64,000 bases of DNA from contig NZ_CP096276.1 in NCBI RefSeq assembly GCF_024662235.1, positions 1,984,001 to 2,048,000 on the forward strand. Direction: 5' to 3'. How positions within the stretch are numbered: position 1 is the stretch's first letter; every line of letters starts with the position of its first letter. The DNA comes from Pimelobacter simplex. Lineage in GTDB: Bacteria; Actinomycetota; Actinomycetes; Propionibacteriales; Nocardioidaceae. A program made the position numbers and the translations under genes. The notes under the pieces are model-generated. The model worked only from the letters and a program-made list of their open reading frames with translations, had not been told where the DNA came from and did no database searches. Shown piece after piece: positions 51,070 to 59,309 of the stretch.

Positions 51070-52271
51070 CCGCGGGGCTCCTTCGGTAGGCCGAGCACGC
51101 GCTCGGCGAGGATGTTCTTCTGGATCTCGTCGCTGCCGCCGTAGATGGTGTCGGCACGCGAGAAGAGGAAGAGCCGCTGGTGGTCGTCCAGGTCGTACGA
51201 CGACCCCGACTCCCGCGCGAGCAGCCCGTCGCGCCCGGCGACGTCCATCGCCACCTCACCGAGGGTGCGGTGCCAGGTCGCCCAGGCGAGCTTGAAGATG
51301 GAGCCCGCTCCCCCGCCGGCGGCGGAGTCCTGGCCGCCCTCGACGAGGGCGAGCGCGCGCAGCGCGTAGCTGCGGATGACGGCGAGCTCGACCTTGAGCT
51401 CGGCGAGCCGGTCGCGCACGACGGGGTCGTCGATGGCGCCGTTGGCCTTGGCCCGGGCGACGACGCTGTCGAGCTCGCGGGCGAAGCCGACGGTCTGGCC
51501 GAGGGTGGACACGCCGCGCTCGAAGCCGAGCAGGCCCATCGCCACGCCCCAGCCGCGGCCCGGCTCGCCGACGACCAGGTCGCCGGAGGTGCGGGCGCCG
51601 GTGAAGAAGACCTCGTTGAACTCCGAGCCGCTGGTGAGCTGCTCGATGGGGCGGATCTCGACGCCCTCCTGGTCGAGCGGCACGAGCAGGAAGGACAGGC
51701 CCTGGTGGCGCGAGGAGCCCGCCTCGGTGCGCGCGATGACGAAGCACCAGTCGGACAGGTGCGCGAGCGAGGTCCACACCTTCTGGCCGTCGATGACCCA
51801 CTCGCCGGTGGACTCGTCGCGGCGGGCGCGGGTCTGGACGTTGGCGAGGTCGGAGCCGGCGCCGGGCTCGGAGTAGCCCTGGGCCCACAACTCGCGCACG
51901 GCGACGATCTCGGGCAGGAAGCGCTGCTGCTGCTCGGGCGTGCCGAAGGCGATGAGCGTCGGGCCGAGCAGCTGCTCGCCGAGGTGGTTGACGCCGGCGG
52001 GCGCCGCGGAGCGGGCGTACTCCTCGTGGAAGATCACCTGCTGCCACAGCGACAGCCCGCGGCCGCCGTGCTCGGTGGGCCAGCCGACGGCGGTCCAGCC
52101 GTGCTCGGCGAGGTGCCGGTTCCAGGCCAGGCGCTCGTCGTGGGCCTCGTGCTCGCGGCCGGGACCGCCCAGGCCGCGCAGCGCCGCCCACTCGCCGGTG
52201 AGGTGGTCGCCCAGCCACTGCCGGATCTCGGCGCGGAAAGCGCGGTCCTCAGCACCCTCGGTCAGGTTCAT
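51066..52271 (-). CDS. fadE30: Acyl-CoA dehydrogenase FadE30 (HIP-CoA)
   Basis: Flavin dehydrogenase that introduces a double bond in the propionyl side chain of HIP-CoA. The 401-residue protein has GYSEPGAGSDLANVQTRA near residue 125, the FELLGFE-like GLLGFERGVSTLGQT, and GGSDEIQKNILAERVLGLP at the C-terminus. ATG 52271 is preferred to upstream in-frame codons because TAGGGT ends 8 nt before it, touching the 18-bp KstR2-type palindrome. First gene of fadE30-ipdF-fadA6, divergent from fadE31-32-33. Confidence 0.92.
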   Translation of the reverse strand: MNLTEGAEDRAFRAEIRQWLGDHLTGEWAALRGLGGPGREHEAHDERLAWNRHLAEHGWTAVGWPTEHGGRGLSLWQQVIFHEEYARSAAPAGVNHLGEQLLGPTLIAFGTPEQQQRFLPEIVAVRELWAQGYSEPGAGSDLANVQTRARRDESTGEWVIDGQKVWTSLAHLSDWCFVIARTEAGSSRHQGLSFLLVPLDQEGVEIRPIEQLTSGSEFNEVFFTGARTSGDLVVGEPGRGWGVAMGLLGFERGVSTLGQTVGFARELDSVVARAKANGAIDDPVVRDRLAELKVELAVIRSYALRALALVEGGQDSAAGGGAGSIFKLAWATWHRTLGEVAMDVAGRDGLLARESGSSYDLDDHQRLFLFSRADTIYGGSDEIQKNILAERVLGLPKEPRG

Positions 52272-52283
52272 GACTGGTACCCT

Positions 52284-52301
52284 ACCAAGCAAATGCTTGG
52301 T
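52284..52301. promoter_or_regulatory. KstR2-type operator between fadE30 and fadE31
   Basis: ACCAAGCAAATGCTTGGT, base-for-base identical to the site at 37752-37769. It lies 12 bp before the fadE30 ATG and 65 bp before the fadE31 ATG. The fadE30 hexamer TAGGGT (52284-52279 on the minus strand) starts at its edge. Both copies precede only ring C/D genes, which supports KstR2 rather than KstR as the regulator. Confidence 0.8.
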
Positions 52302-52366
52302 TCAAGGAAGGACCGGGCCTAGATTCTCTCCTACAACGGTCCCGACGGGATGAGGAACACGAACTG

Positions 52367-53527
52367 ATGGATCTTGAGCTGAGCGCGTCCGAGCTGGCCT
52401 TCCAGGCCGAGGCCCGGGCCTGGCTGGCGGCCCACGTGCCCGCCGAGCCGCTGCCGTCCCTGGACACCGCCGAGGGCTTCGTCCTGCACCAGGCCTGGGA
52501 GGCCAAGCTGGCCGCCGACCGCTGGTCGGTCGTGTCCTGGCCCACGGAGTACCACGGCCGGGAGGCCTCCCTGGTCGAGTGGGTGATCTTCGAGGAGGAG
52601 TACTACCGGGCCGGCGCGCCGCTGCGCGTGTCCCAGAACGGCATCTTCCTGCTCGCGCCGATCATCTTCGAGCACGGCACGCCCGAGCAGCAGGACCGGT
52701 TCCTGCCCTCGATGGCGACCGGCGAGCGGGTCTGGGCGCAGTGCTGGAGCGAGCCCGAGGCCGGCTCCGACCTCGCCTCCCTCAAGTCCACCGCCCGTCG
52801 TGACGACGAGCGCGGCGGCTGGGTGCTCAACGGCCAGAAGATCTGGTGCTCGCGCGCCGCGCTGGCCCAGTGGGGCTTCGGTCTCTTCCGCAGCGACCCG
52901 GAGGCCCAGAAGCACGCGGGGCTGACCTACTTCCTCTTCCCGCTCGACGCCGACGGCGTCACGGTCCGCCCGATCGCCCAGCTCGACGGCGAGGCGGGCT
53001 TCGCCGAGGTGTTCTTCGACGACGTCTTCGTCCCGGACGCCGACGTGCTCGGCGCGCCCGGCGACGGCTGGCGGGTGGCGATGAGCACCGCCGGCAACGA
53101 GCGCGGCCTCTCGCTGCGCTCCCCCGGCCGGTTCACCGCGGCCGCCGACCGCCTCCTGGCCCTGTACGGCGAGACGCCGGCAGGCCCCGACCGGGCCGCG
53201 GCCACCCAGGGCGTCGTCGACGCCTGGATCAAGGCCGAGGCCTACCGCCTCTACACCTGGGGCACCGTCACCCAGCTCAAGAACGGCGGCGACGTCGGCG
53301 CGGCCGGCTCGGTCAACAAGGTCTGGTGGAGCGAGCTCGACGTGGCGCTGCACGAGACCGCCCTCGACCTGCTCGGCCCCGACGCCGAGGCCGAGTCGCG
53401 GTGGCTCGACGGCTACACCTTCTCGCTGTCCGGACCGATCTACGCCGGCACCAACGAGATCCAGCGCAACATCATCGCGGAGCGGATCCTCGGACTCCCC
53501 CGCGAGCCGAAGGGAGTCCAGAAGTGA
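52367..53527 (+). CDS. fadE31: Acyl-CoA dehydrogenase FadE31 (HIP catabolism)
   Basis: A 386-residue dehydrogenase, large subunit expected to pair with FadE32 and/or FadE33. It has CWSEPEAGSDLASLKSTA, WVLNGQKIWCSRA and GTNEIQRNIIAERILGLP. In Mycobacterium FadE31-32 and FadE31-33 combinations act on CoA thioesters from rings C and D. ATG 52367 lies 65 bp after the shared operator; unlike fadE30 it has a short leader. Its stop overlaps fadE32 by four bases (GTGA). Confidence 0.9.
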   Translation: MDLELSASELAFQAEARAWLAAHVPAEPLPSLDTAEGFVLHQAWEAKLAADRWSVVSWPTEYHGREASLVEWVIFEEEYYRAGAPLRVSQNGIFLLAPIIFEHGTPEQQDRFLPSMATGERVWAQCWSEPEAGSDLASLKSTARRDDERGGWVLNGQKIWCSRAALAQWGFGLFRSDPEAQKHAGLTYFLFPLDADGVTVRPIAQLDGEAGFAEVFFDDVFVPDADVLGAPGDGWRVAMSTAGNERGLSLRSPGRFTAAADRLLALYGETPAGPDRAAATQGVVDAWIKAEAYRLYTWGTVTQLKNGGDVGAAGSVNKVWWSELDVALHETALDLLGPDAEAESRWLDGYTFSLSGPIYAGTNEIQRNIIAERILGLPREPKGVQK

Positions 53528-54426
53528 GGTTCGAGCTCACCACCGACCAGCGGGACTTCGCCGCGTCGCTCGACGCCCTGCTGTCCGCCGCCGACACCGT
53601 CGCCGCCGCCCGCTCCTGGGCCGCGGGCGACCACGCCCCGGGCCTCGCGCTCTGGGAGCGCCTCGCCGAGCAGGGCCTGACCATGCTCGCCACCGAGGCG
53701 ACGCCGGTCGAGCTGTGCGTGGCCTTCGAGGCGCTGGGCCGCCACGCCGTGCCCGGACCGTGGGTCGAGGCGGCCGCCTACCTGCCCGTCGCGCTCGGCC
53801 GCGAGGTCGAGGGCGTCGCCACCGTCGCCGCCCCCGGTACGACGACCGCGCTCGACGCCGACGTCGCCGCCGAGGTCTACGCGGCCGACGGCTCCGCGCT
53901 GCGCTCCGCGACCGCCGGCGCCGTCGAGGCCTCCGTCGACCGCGCGCGCCACCTCGTCGAGGTCACCCCCGGCGACCCGGTCGAGGCCGGCGGCGACCTC
54001 ACCGCGGCGTACGACCTGGCGGTGCTGGCCACCGCCGCGCAGCTGCTCGGTGCCGGCGAGCGGGTGCTCGCCGACGCGGTCACCTACGTCAAGCAGCGCA
54101 AGCAGTTCGGCCGCGAGATCGGCTCGTACCAGGCGATCAAGCACAAGCTGGCCGACGTCCGGATCGCGCTCGACTTCGCGCGCCCCCTCGTCTACGGCGC
54201 CGCCCTCGACCCGACGCCGCGCGCGGTGTCCGCGGCCAAGGTCGCCTGCGCGGACGCGGCCTACCTCGCCTCGCGCACCGGCCTGCAGGTGCACGGCGCG
54301 ATCGGCTACACCCAGGAGTTCGACCTGAGCGTGTGGATCACCAAGATCCGCGCCCTGGTCACCGCCTGGGGTACGCCGGCCGCCCACCGCGCCCGGATCC
54401 TCGACTCCCTGGTCGGGAGCGCCTGA
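53524..54426 (+). CDS. fadE32: Acyl-CoA dehydrogenase FadE32 (small subunit)
   Basis: A 300-residue acyl-CoA dehydrogenase-like protein, shorter than the canonical 380, as for the second subunits of steroid-specific pairs. The C-terminal domain carries KQRKQFGREIGSYQAIKHK and LQVHGAIGYTQEFDLSVW. The N-terminal and middle domains are reduced and alanine-rich. GTG 53524 overlaps the FadE31 stop. The stop overlaps fadE33 as TGATG. The assignment follows order and length relative to Rv3563. Confidence 0.87.
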   Translation: MRFELTTDQRDFAASLDALLSAADTVAAARSWAAGDHAPGLALWERLAEQGLTMLATEATPVELCVAFEALGRHAVPGPWVEAAAYLPVALGREVEGVATVAAPGTTTALDADVAAEVYAADGSALRSATAGAVEASVDRARHLVEVTPGDPVEAGGDLTAAYDLAVLATAAQLLGAGERVLADAVTYVKQRKQFGREIGSYQAIKHKLADVRIALDFARPLVYGAALDPTPRAVSAAKVACADAAYLASRTGLQVHGAIGYTQEFDLSVWITKIRALVTAWGTPAAHRARILDSLVGSA

Positions 54427-55427
54427 TGCACTTCGACCTCAGCGAGGAGCAGGCCGAGCTGGCCGCCACGGTGCGCGGACTGCTCGACAAGCGCGCCGAC
54501 TCGGCCGCGGTCCGGGCCGCGTCGGTCTCCGAGACCGGCTACGACGAGGCGCTCTGGGCGACCCTGTGCGAGCAGATCGGCGTGGCTGCGCTCGCCGTCC
54601 CCGAGCAGTACGACGGCGTCGGCGTGACCTTCTTCGAGACCTCCGTGGTGCTCGAGGAGCTCGGCCGCACGATCGCGCCGTCGCCGCTCCTGGCGACGAC
54701 CGTGGCGACCGAGGCGCTGCTCGCCGGCGGCACCGACGAGGCCAAGGCCCGGCTCCTGCCGGGCATCGCGGCGGGCGAGATCGCGACCATCGCGCTCGAC
54801 GAGGCCGCCGCGCCCGTCGTGCTCGACGGAGACCGCGCGGCCGTCGTGCTGGCGGTCCGCGGCGACGACCTGGTCGAGGTCACCGGCGCCACGGCCACCT
54901 GGGTCGAGGCGATGGACCAGAGCGTCCGGCTCGCCCGGCTCGACCTGTCCGGCGCCGAGCTCACCGTGATCGGCGACGGCGTCGCCGCACGCGAGCGGGC
55001 CGAGCTCGTCGGTGCGGCCTCGGTGGCCGCGCTGGCGGTCGGCCTGGCCGACCGCGCGCTGCGGATGACGGTCGACTACAGCAAGGAGCGTGTGCAGTTC
55101 GGGCGCGCGATCGGCTCCTTCCAGGCGCTCAAGCACCGGATGGCCGACGTCCTCGCGCGGGTCGAGATGGCGCGCTCGGCGACCTGGGCTGCGTCCTACG
55201 CGCTGAGCGACCCCGAGACCGACCCAGCCGAGGCGGCCTTCCAGGCGCACGCCGCGGCGTCGTACGCCCTCGAGACGGCGAGCCTCGCCGCGAGCGAGTG
55301 CGTGCAGCTCCACGGCGGCATCGCGATCACCTGGGAGCACGACGCGCACCTGGTCTTCAAGCGGGCGCACGCGCTCGGTCAGCTGTTCGGCGCGCCGCAC
55401 CGGTACCGGGCGGCCGTCGCGCTCTAG
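54426..55427 (+). CDS. fadE33: Acyl-CoA dehydrogenase FadE33 (small subunit)
   Basis: A 333-residue acyl-CoA dehydrogenase-like protein closing the fadE31-fadE32-fadE33 operon. It has DYSKERVQFGRAIGSFQALK and CVQLHGGIAITWEHDAHL in the C-terminal domain; FETSVVLEELGRTIAPSPLL lies in the N-terminal one. The length fits Rv3564-type partners. It probably forms a second heteromer with FadE31. The gene ends 10 bp from the convergent secreted protease gene, with no hairpin visible between. Confidence 0.87.
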   Translation: MHFDLSEEQAELAATVRGLLDKRADSAAVRAASVSETGYDEALWATLCEQIGVAALAVPEQYDGVGVTFFETSVVLEELGRTIAPSPLLATTVATEALLAGGTDEAKARLLPGIAAGEIATIALDEAAAPVVLDGDRAAVVLAVRGDDLVEVTGATATWVEAMDQSVRLARLDLSGAELTVIGDGVAARERAELVGAASVAALAVGLADRALRMTVDYSKERVQFGRAIGSFQALKHRMADVLARVEMARSATWAASYALSDPETDPAEAAFQAHAAASYALETASLAASECVQLHGGIAITWEHDAHLVFKRAHALGQLFGAPHRYRAAVAL

Positions 55428-55437
55428 GTGCAGGCTC

Positions 55438-56766
55438 CTAGGCCGTGGGGCTGGTGCAGCCGGTGGCCGCCACCACGGCCCCGCTGCGATCGGCCGGCAG
55501 CGGGCAGGCGCGGACGACGACCTTGGCCTTCTTGCCGACGCGCTTGCCCTGCTTGAGCCGGAACCACGTCGGCCCGACCGGGGTCGCCGCCCGGGTCAGC
55601 TCGACCACGCCGGAGGCCGGGATCCGGACCGCCCCGAGCCGCGCCCACCGCGCGGACGCCGAGCGGCGGACCTGGACGACGACCTTGGTGCCCGGCCGGG
55701 CCCGCAGCCGCAGCCGGTAGGGCTGACCGCGGCCGGTCACGGCCGGCACCGCGGCGACCGCGAGCGGTCCGCGCCCACGGGCACTCACCGCAGGTTGCGC
55801 GGGACTGGCGGCCCGAGCAGCCGGAGACCGGACCGCGGCGAGCAGGGTCAGGATCGTGCGGTCGAGCGGCCAGGCGAGCAGGATCGGCGGCCCCTCGGTG
55901 GTACGCCGCGACGTCACCGCCCAGATGAACCCGACGTCCACGCTCGTCATGGTGAGGAACCACGGCCCGCCGCTCGCCCCGCCGTTGAGCGGGCAGGCCA
56001 GGTGGGCGTCGCCGGTCTCGGGGAACGCCGAGGTCGAGCCGGTGCACTGCTGGGCGCTCTCGCCGTCGTACGGCGCCTCGGCGGGCCAGCCGATCACCCG
56101 CACGCCGTCCTCGCGCTGCGGGTAGCCCCAGGCGACCGCATTGCCGCCGACCACGTCGACCAGCCGGCGTCCGCCCAGCGGGGCGACCGTGAGCACGGCC
56201 TGGTCGTGGGAGTAGTTGCCGCACTGGTTGACCCAGTCGGGCTGGGCCAGCGCGGTGACACCGGTCCAGGCGCCGTAGGGCCGCGCACCCCCGGCATAGC
56301 CCGGCACGAACAGGAAGCGCGTGAAGTAGCGCCCCGGCCGGCAGCCCAGCAGCCCGCGGGTCGCCCCGCTGTTGACGCAGTGACCGGCGGTGAGCACGAC
56401 ATTGCGCTCGGGGGTGTTGACCGCCGCGCCGGAGCACACGTAGTCCGACGCCCCGTCGGAGAAGAACAGCTTGCCGGTGCTGCGCGGCGCCACCACGGCC
56501 CGGGCCTGTGCGCCCGCTGTCGTCCGGCGGGCCGTCGGGCCCGCGCCGGTCGCGCCGGTCGCGCCGTCGGCCGAGCGGTCGACCGGCACGGCGTCGCGCA
56601 TGCGCTGCGGCGTCCAGTACGAGCGGACGTCGCCGGAGTCCCCGGCCGCACTCGGCCGCGGCGCCACCGTGGGGGTGGCTCCGGCTCCGGGCGCCGCCGT
56701 GAGCAGGCCCGCCGGCAGCAGCCACGCCAGCACCGCTGCCGCGACCGCGTGTCGCTTCGTCACCAT
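55438..56766 (-). CDS. Secreted trypsin-like serine protease
   Basis: A 442-residue exported protein. The signal peptide runs to about residue 30 (AVAAAVLAWLLPAGLLTAAP), followed by a Pro/Ala-rich pro-region to about 90. The chymotrypsin-like catalytic triad is present: H129 (LTAGHC), D188 (SHDQAVL), S265 (GGASGGPW). A C-terminal beta-rich extension of about 120 residues starts near 325. ATG 56766 has a GGGGGG-type site before it. It separates the HIP and Hsa blocks and has no apparent link to sterols. Confidence 0.88.
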   Translation of the reverse strand: MVTKRHAVAAAVLAWLLPAGLLTAAPGAGATPTVAPRPSAAGDSGDVRSYWTPQRMRDAVPVDRSADGATGATGAGPTARRTTAGAQARAVVAPRSTGKLFFSDGASDYVCSGAAVNTPERNVVLTAGHCVNSGATRGLLGCRPGRYFTRFLFVPGYAGGARPYGAWTGVTALAQPDWVNQCGNYSHDQAVLTVAPLGGRRLVDVVGGNAVAWGYPQREDGVRVIGWPAEAPYDGESAQQCTGSTSAFPETGDAHLACPLNGGASGGPWFLTMTSVDVGFIWAVTSRRTTEGPPILLAWPLDRTILTLLAAVRSPAARAASPAQPAVSARGRGPLAVAAVPAVTGRGQPYRLRLRARPGTKVVVQVRRSASARWARLGAVRIPASGVVELTRAATPVGPTWFRLKQGKRVGKKAKVVVRACPLPADRSGAVVAATGCTSPTA

Positions 56767-56838
56767 CGATCCCCCCAGACCGGCCGGTTCACGTCGTTCG
56801 GGGAACAACGCCCGAGCGGCCCGGGAGGCTACGAGGGG

Positions 56839-57498
56839 CTAGCCGTCGGTGGTGCGGTAGCGGCCCTTGAAGTAGAGCAGCGGCTCGGTGACCGCCGCCT
56901 GCGGGTCGTGCGCCTCGAGGTGCTCGACCCGGCCCACCACGATGTAGTGGTCCCCGCCCTCGTAGACCGCGTGGATCGTGCAGTCGAGGTGGGCGAGCGT
57001 CCCGGCGATCACCGGCGAGCCGGTCGCCGCGGCGGGCGTCCAGTCGAGGCCGGCGAACTTGTCGATGCCCTTGGTCGCCATCTGACCGGAGACGTGCTCC
57101 TGGTCGGCGGCGAGGATGTTGACGCAGAACCGGCCGGCCCGCTGCATCAGCGGCCACGCCCGCGAGGAGCGCGCGGGGATGAACGTGATCAGCGGCGGGT
57201 CGAGCGAGACGCTCGAGAACGACTGGCAGGTCAGCCCGATCGGCTCGTCGCCGCTCATCGCGGTGACGACCGCGATGCCCGAGGCGAAGCACCCGAGCAC
57301 GTCGCGGAACTGCCGGGCCGCGGCCTGGGCCTCAGGGTCGTCATGGACGGCGACCGCCTCGCCCGGGCGCAGCTCGAAGTCGACGTCGGCGTCACCGAGC
57401 CAAGACTGGATCAGCTCGGGGTGCGGCCAGGTCTCCCGCGCGTCGGAACTGATGCCGTCGGGGATCTCGCTCACGTCGCTCACGTTAGCCGCGCTCAT
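56839..57498 (-). CDS. hsaB: HsaB, flavin reductase component of 3-HSA monooxygenase
   Basis: Supplies reduced FMN/FAD to HsaA for hydroxylation of the aromatised steroid ring A. The 219-residue protein has a flavin-reductase domain beginning near residue 60 (ARQFRDVLGCFASGIAVVTA) with GLTCQSFSSVSLDPPLITF and GDHYIVVGRVEHLEAHD. The first 55 residues are an acidic extension, longer than in most HsaB proteins (about 187). Its ATG overlaps the hsaC stop (ATGA); last gene of hsaA-hsaD-hsaC-hsaB. Confidence 0.92.
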   Translation of the reverse strand: MSAANVSDVSEIPDGISSDARETWPHPELIQSWLGDADVDFELRPGEAVAVHDDPEAQAAARQFRDVLGCFASGIAVVTAMSGDEPIGLTCQSFSSVSLDPPLITFIPARSSRAWPLMQRAGRFCVNILAADQEHVSGQMATKGIDKFAGLDWTPAAATGSPVIAGTLAHLDCTIHAVYEGGDHYIVVGRVEHLEAHDPQAAVTEPLLYFKGRYRTTDG

Positions 57499-58409
57499 TG
57501 CCCGCCGAAGACATGGCCCCAGTAGGACACCGCGGTCGACTCGCGCGCGACCCAGCGGGCGTCGTCCACGGTCATGCCCTCGGTACCGAACTCGATGTCG
57601 AAGCCGCCGGGCGACTTCACGTAGAACGAGATCATCTCGTCGTTCATGTGGCGCCCGAGCGTCGCCGAGAGCGGCGCCTTGTGCTTGCGGACCCGCTCCA
57701 GCGCGCGGCCGACGTGGTCGAGCTTGTCGACCTCGAGCATCACGTGCACGCACTTGCTGGCGTTCGGCATCGGCAGGAACGCGAGCGAGTGGTGGCGCGG
57801 GTTGACGCCGAGGAACCGCAGCCAGACCTTGCTGCCGGGCTCCTTGCCGACGAACTCACCGGGCATGCTCATCGAGTCGCGCAGCCGGAAGCCCAGCACC
57901 TCGGTGTAGAAGCGCAGCGCCTCGACGTCGTCGAGCACCGGGACGACGATGTGGCCCATGCCCTGCTCGGCGGTCACGAACGTCGCAGCGTACGGCGTGA
58001 CGACGGGCCGCGCCTCGTAGGTGATGCCGTGGAAGAGCTCGAAGACGTTGTCCCACGGGTCGCGGAAGCGGACGAGCTCCTGGACCCGGCGCTCGGCGAG
58101 CTCCTCGGCGGTGCCCTCCTCGAACTCGACGCCGGCCTTCTGCAGGTGCTCGCGCGCGGCCTGGAGCGCCTGGTGGTCGGCGAGCTCCCAGCCGGTGCAG
58201 TCGAGCTGGTCGACGTCACTGGGGAAGACGACGATGCGCGCGGAGACCTCGTCGATGCGCCAGTACTGGTGCTCCGGGTTCGGGCCGCGGCCCTCGGCGA
58301 GGCCGAGGACCTTGCCCGCGAAGGTCTTCCAGGCGTCCAGGTCGGTGCTGGCGACCCGGATGTAGCCCATGGACTTGATGCTGATGCCGGTGTCGTTGGT
58401 GGTTGGCAT
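57495..58409 (-). CDS. hsaC: HsaC, extradiol dioxygenase (meta-cleavage of 3,4-DHSA)
   Basis: Fe(II)-dependent dioxygenase that cleaves the catecholic ring A of 3,4-DHSA. The 304-residue two-domain protein has the metal ligands H153 (GMGHIV), H222 (KCVHVMLE) and E273 (FDIEFGTEG), and acid/base candidates H206-H207 (RHHSLAF). Length and layout are those of type I extradiol enzymes. It starts 16 bp after hsaD and overlaps hsaB. Confidence 0.96.
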   Translation of the reverse strand: MPTTNDTGISIKSMGYIRVASTDLDAWKTFAGKVLGLAEGRGPNPEHQYWRIDEVSARIVVFPSDVDQLDCTGWELADHQALQAAREHLQKAGVEFEEGTAEELAERRVQELVRFRDPWDNVFELFHGITYEARPVVTPYAATFVTAEQGMGHIVVPVLDDVEALRFYTEVLGFRLRDSMSMPGEFVGKEPGSKVWLRFLGVNPRHHSLAFLPMPNASKCVHVMLEVDKLDHVGRALERVRKHKAPLSATLGRHMNDEMISFYVKSPGGFDIEFGTEGMTVDDARWVARESTAVSYWGHVFGGQ

Positions 58410-58424
58410 TGGTGGTCGCGGCCC

Positions 58425-59309
58425 CTATCGCTCGATGTGCCTGTTGAGAAAGGCGCTGGTGATCTCGCGGAACTCGTCGGCGGCCTCGATCTGGGCCCAG
58501 TGGCCGCAGTTCGGGAAGACGTGCAGCTGGGCCTTGGGGATCAGCTTGAGCGCGGCGAACGCGCCGTCGAGCGGGTTGACCCGGTCCTCGCGGCCCCAGG
58601 TCAGCAGGGTGTGCTTGCGCAGCCGGTGCGCCTCGCGCCAGAGCATCCCGTCCTCGGCGGTCTCAGGGTTCCAGAACGACATACCCATCGAGCGCATCGC
58701 GGCCTGCGCACCGGGCGCGGTGGCGTCGGCGAAGCGCTCCTCGACGAGCTCGTCGGTGACCAGGCCCTGGTTGACGACCATCGTGGAGATGAAGGCGCGC
58801 AGCGACTCACGACCGGGGTTGGCGCCGAAGTCCATCAGCCGCTGCACGCCCTCGGTCGGGTCGGCGTGGAAGAGGTTGAGCGAGAGCCCGCCGGGGCCCA
58901 TGAGGACCAGCCGGCCCACCCGGTCCGGGTAGGTCAGCGCGAGCCGCATCGCCGTACCGCCGCCGAGGCTGTTGCCGAGCACGTGGACCTTGTCCAGACC
59001 CAGCTCGTCGAGCAGCGCGACGACGGCGTCGGCCGCGAACCGGTAGTAGTTGCCCACCACCGGCGGCTTGTCGGAGCCGCCGAAGCCCGGCTGGTCGACG
59101 AGGATCGTCCGGTACTCCTGGGCGAAGCCCTCCAGCGCCGGCCCGAAGTTCGACCACGACGACGCACCCGGTCCGCCGCCGTGCAGCATGACCAGCGGCA
59201 GCCGGCCCTCGCCGATGCCCGCCTCGTAGTAGTTGAGCGTGATCTCGCCGGCCGCCTCGGTCTTGACCTGGGCGGTACGACGGGTCGCGTCCTTGGAGAA
59301 GTCGCTCAT
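58425..59309 (-). CDS. hsaD: HsaD, meta-cleavage product hydrolase (4,9-DSHA)
   Basis: Serine C-C hydrolase that splits the ring A cleavage product 4,9-DSHA into a HIP precursor and 2-hydroxyhexa-2,4-dienoate. The 294-residue alpha/beta hydrolase has the triad S114 (GNSLGGG), D242 (REDRVNPL) and H270 (CGHWAQIE), close to the mycobacterial numbering 114-241-269. HGGGPGASS near 43 is the oxyanion loop. ATG 59309 overlaps the hsaA stop by one base (TGATG). Confidence 0.96.
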   Translation of the reverse strand: MSDFSKDATRRTAQVKTEAAGEITLNYYEAGIGEGRLPLVMLHGGGPGASSWSNFGPALEGFAQEYRTILVDQPGFGGSDKPPVVGNYYRFAADAVVALLDELGLDKVHVLGNSLGGGTAMRLALTYPDRVGRLVLMGPGGLSLNLFHADPTEGVQRLMDFGANPGRESLRAFISTMVVNQGLVTDELVEERFADATAPGAQAAMRSMGMSFWNPETAEDGMLWREAHRLRKHTLLTWGREDRVNPLDGAFAALKLIPKAQLHVFPNCGHWAQIEAADEFREITSAFLNRHIER

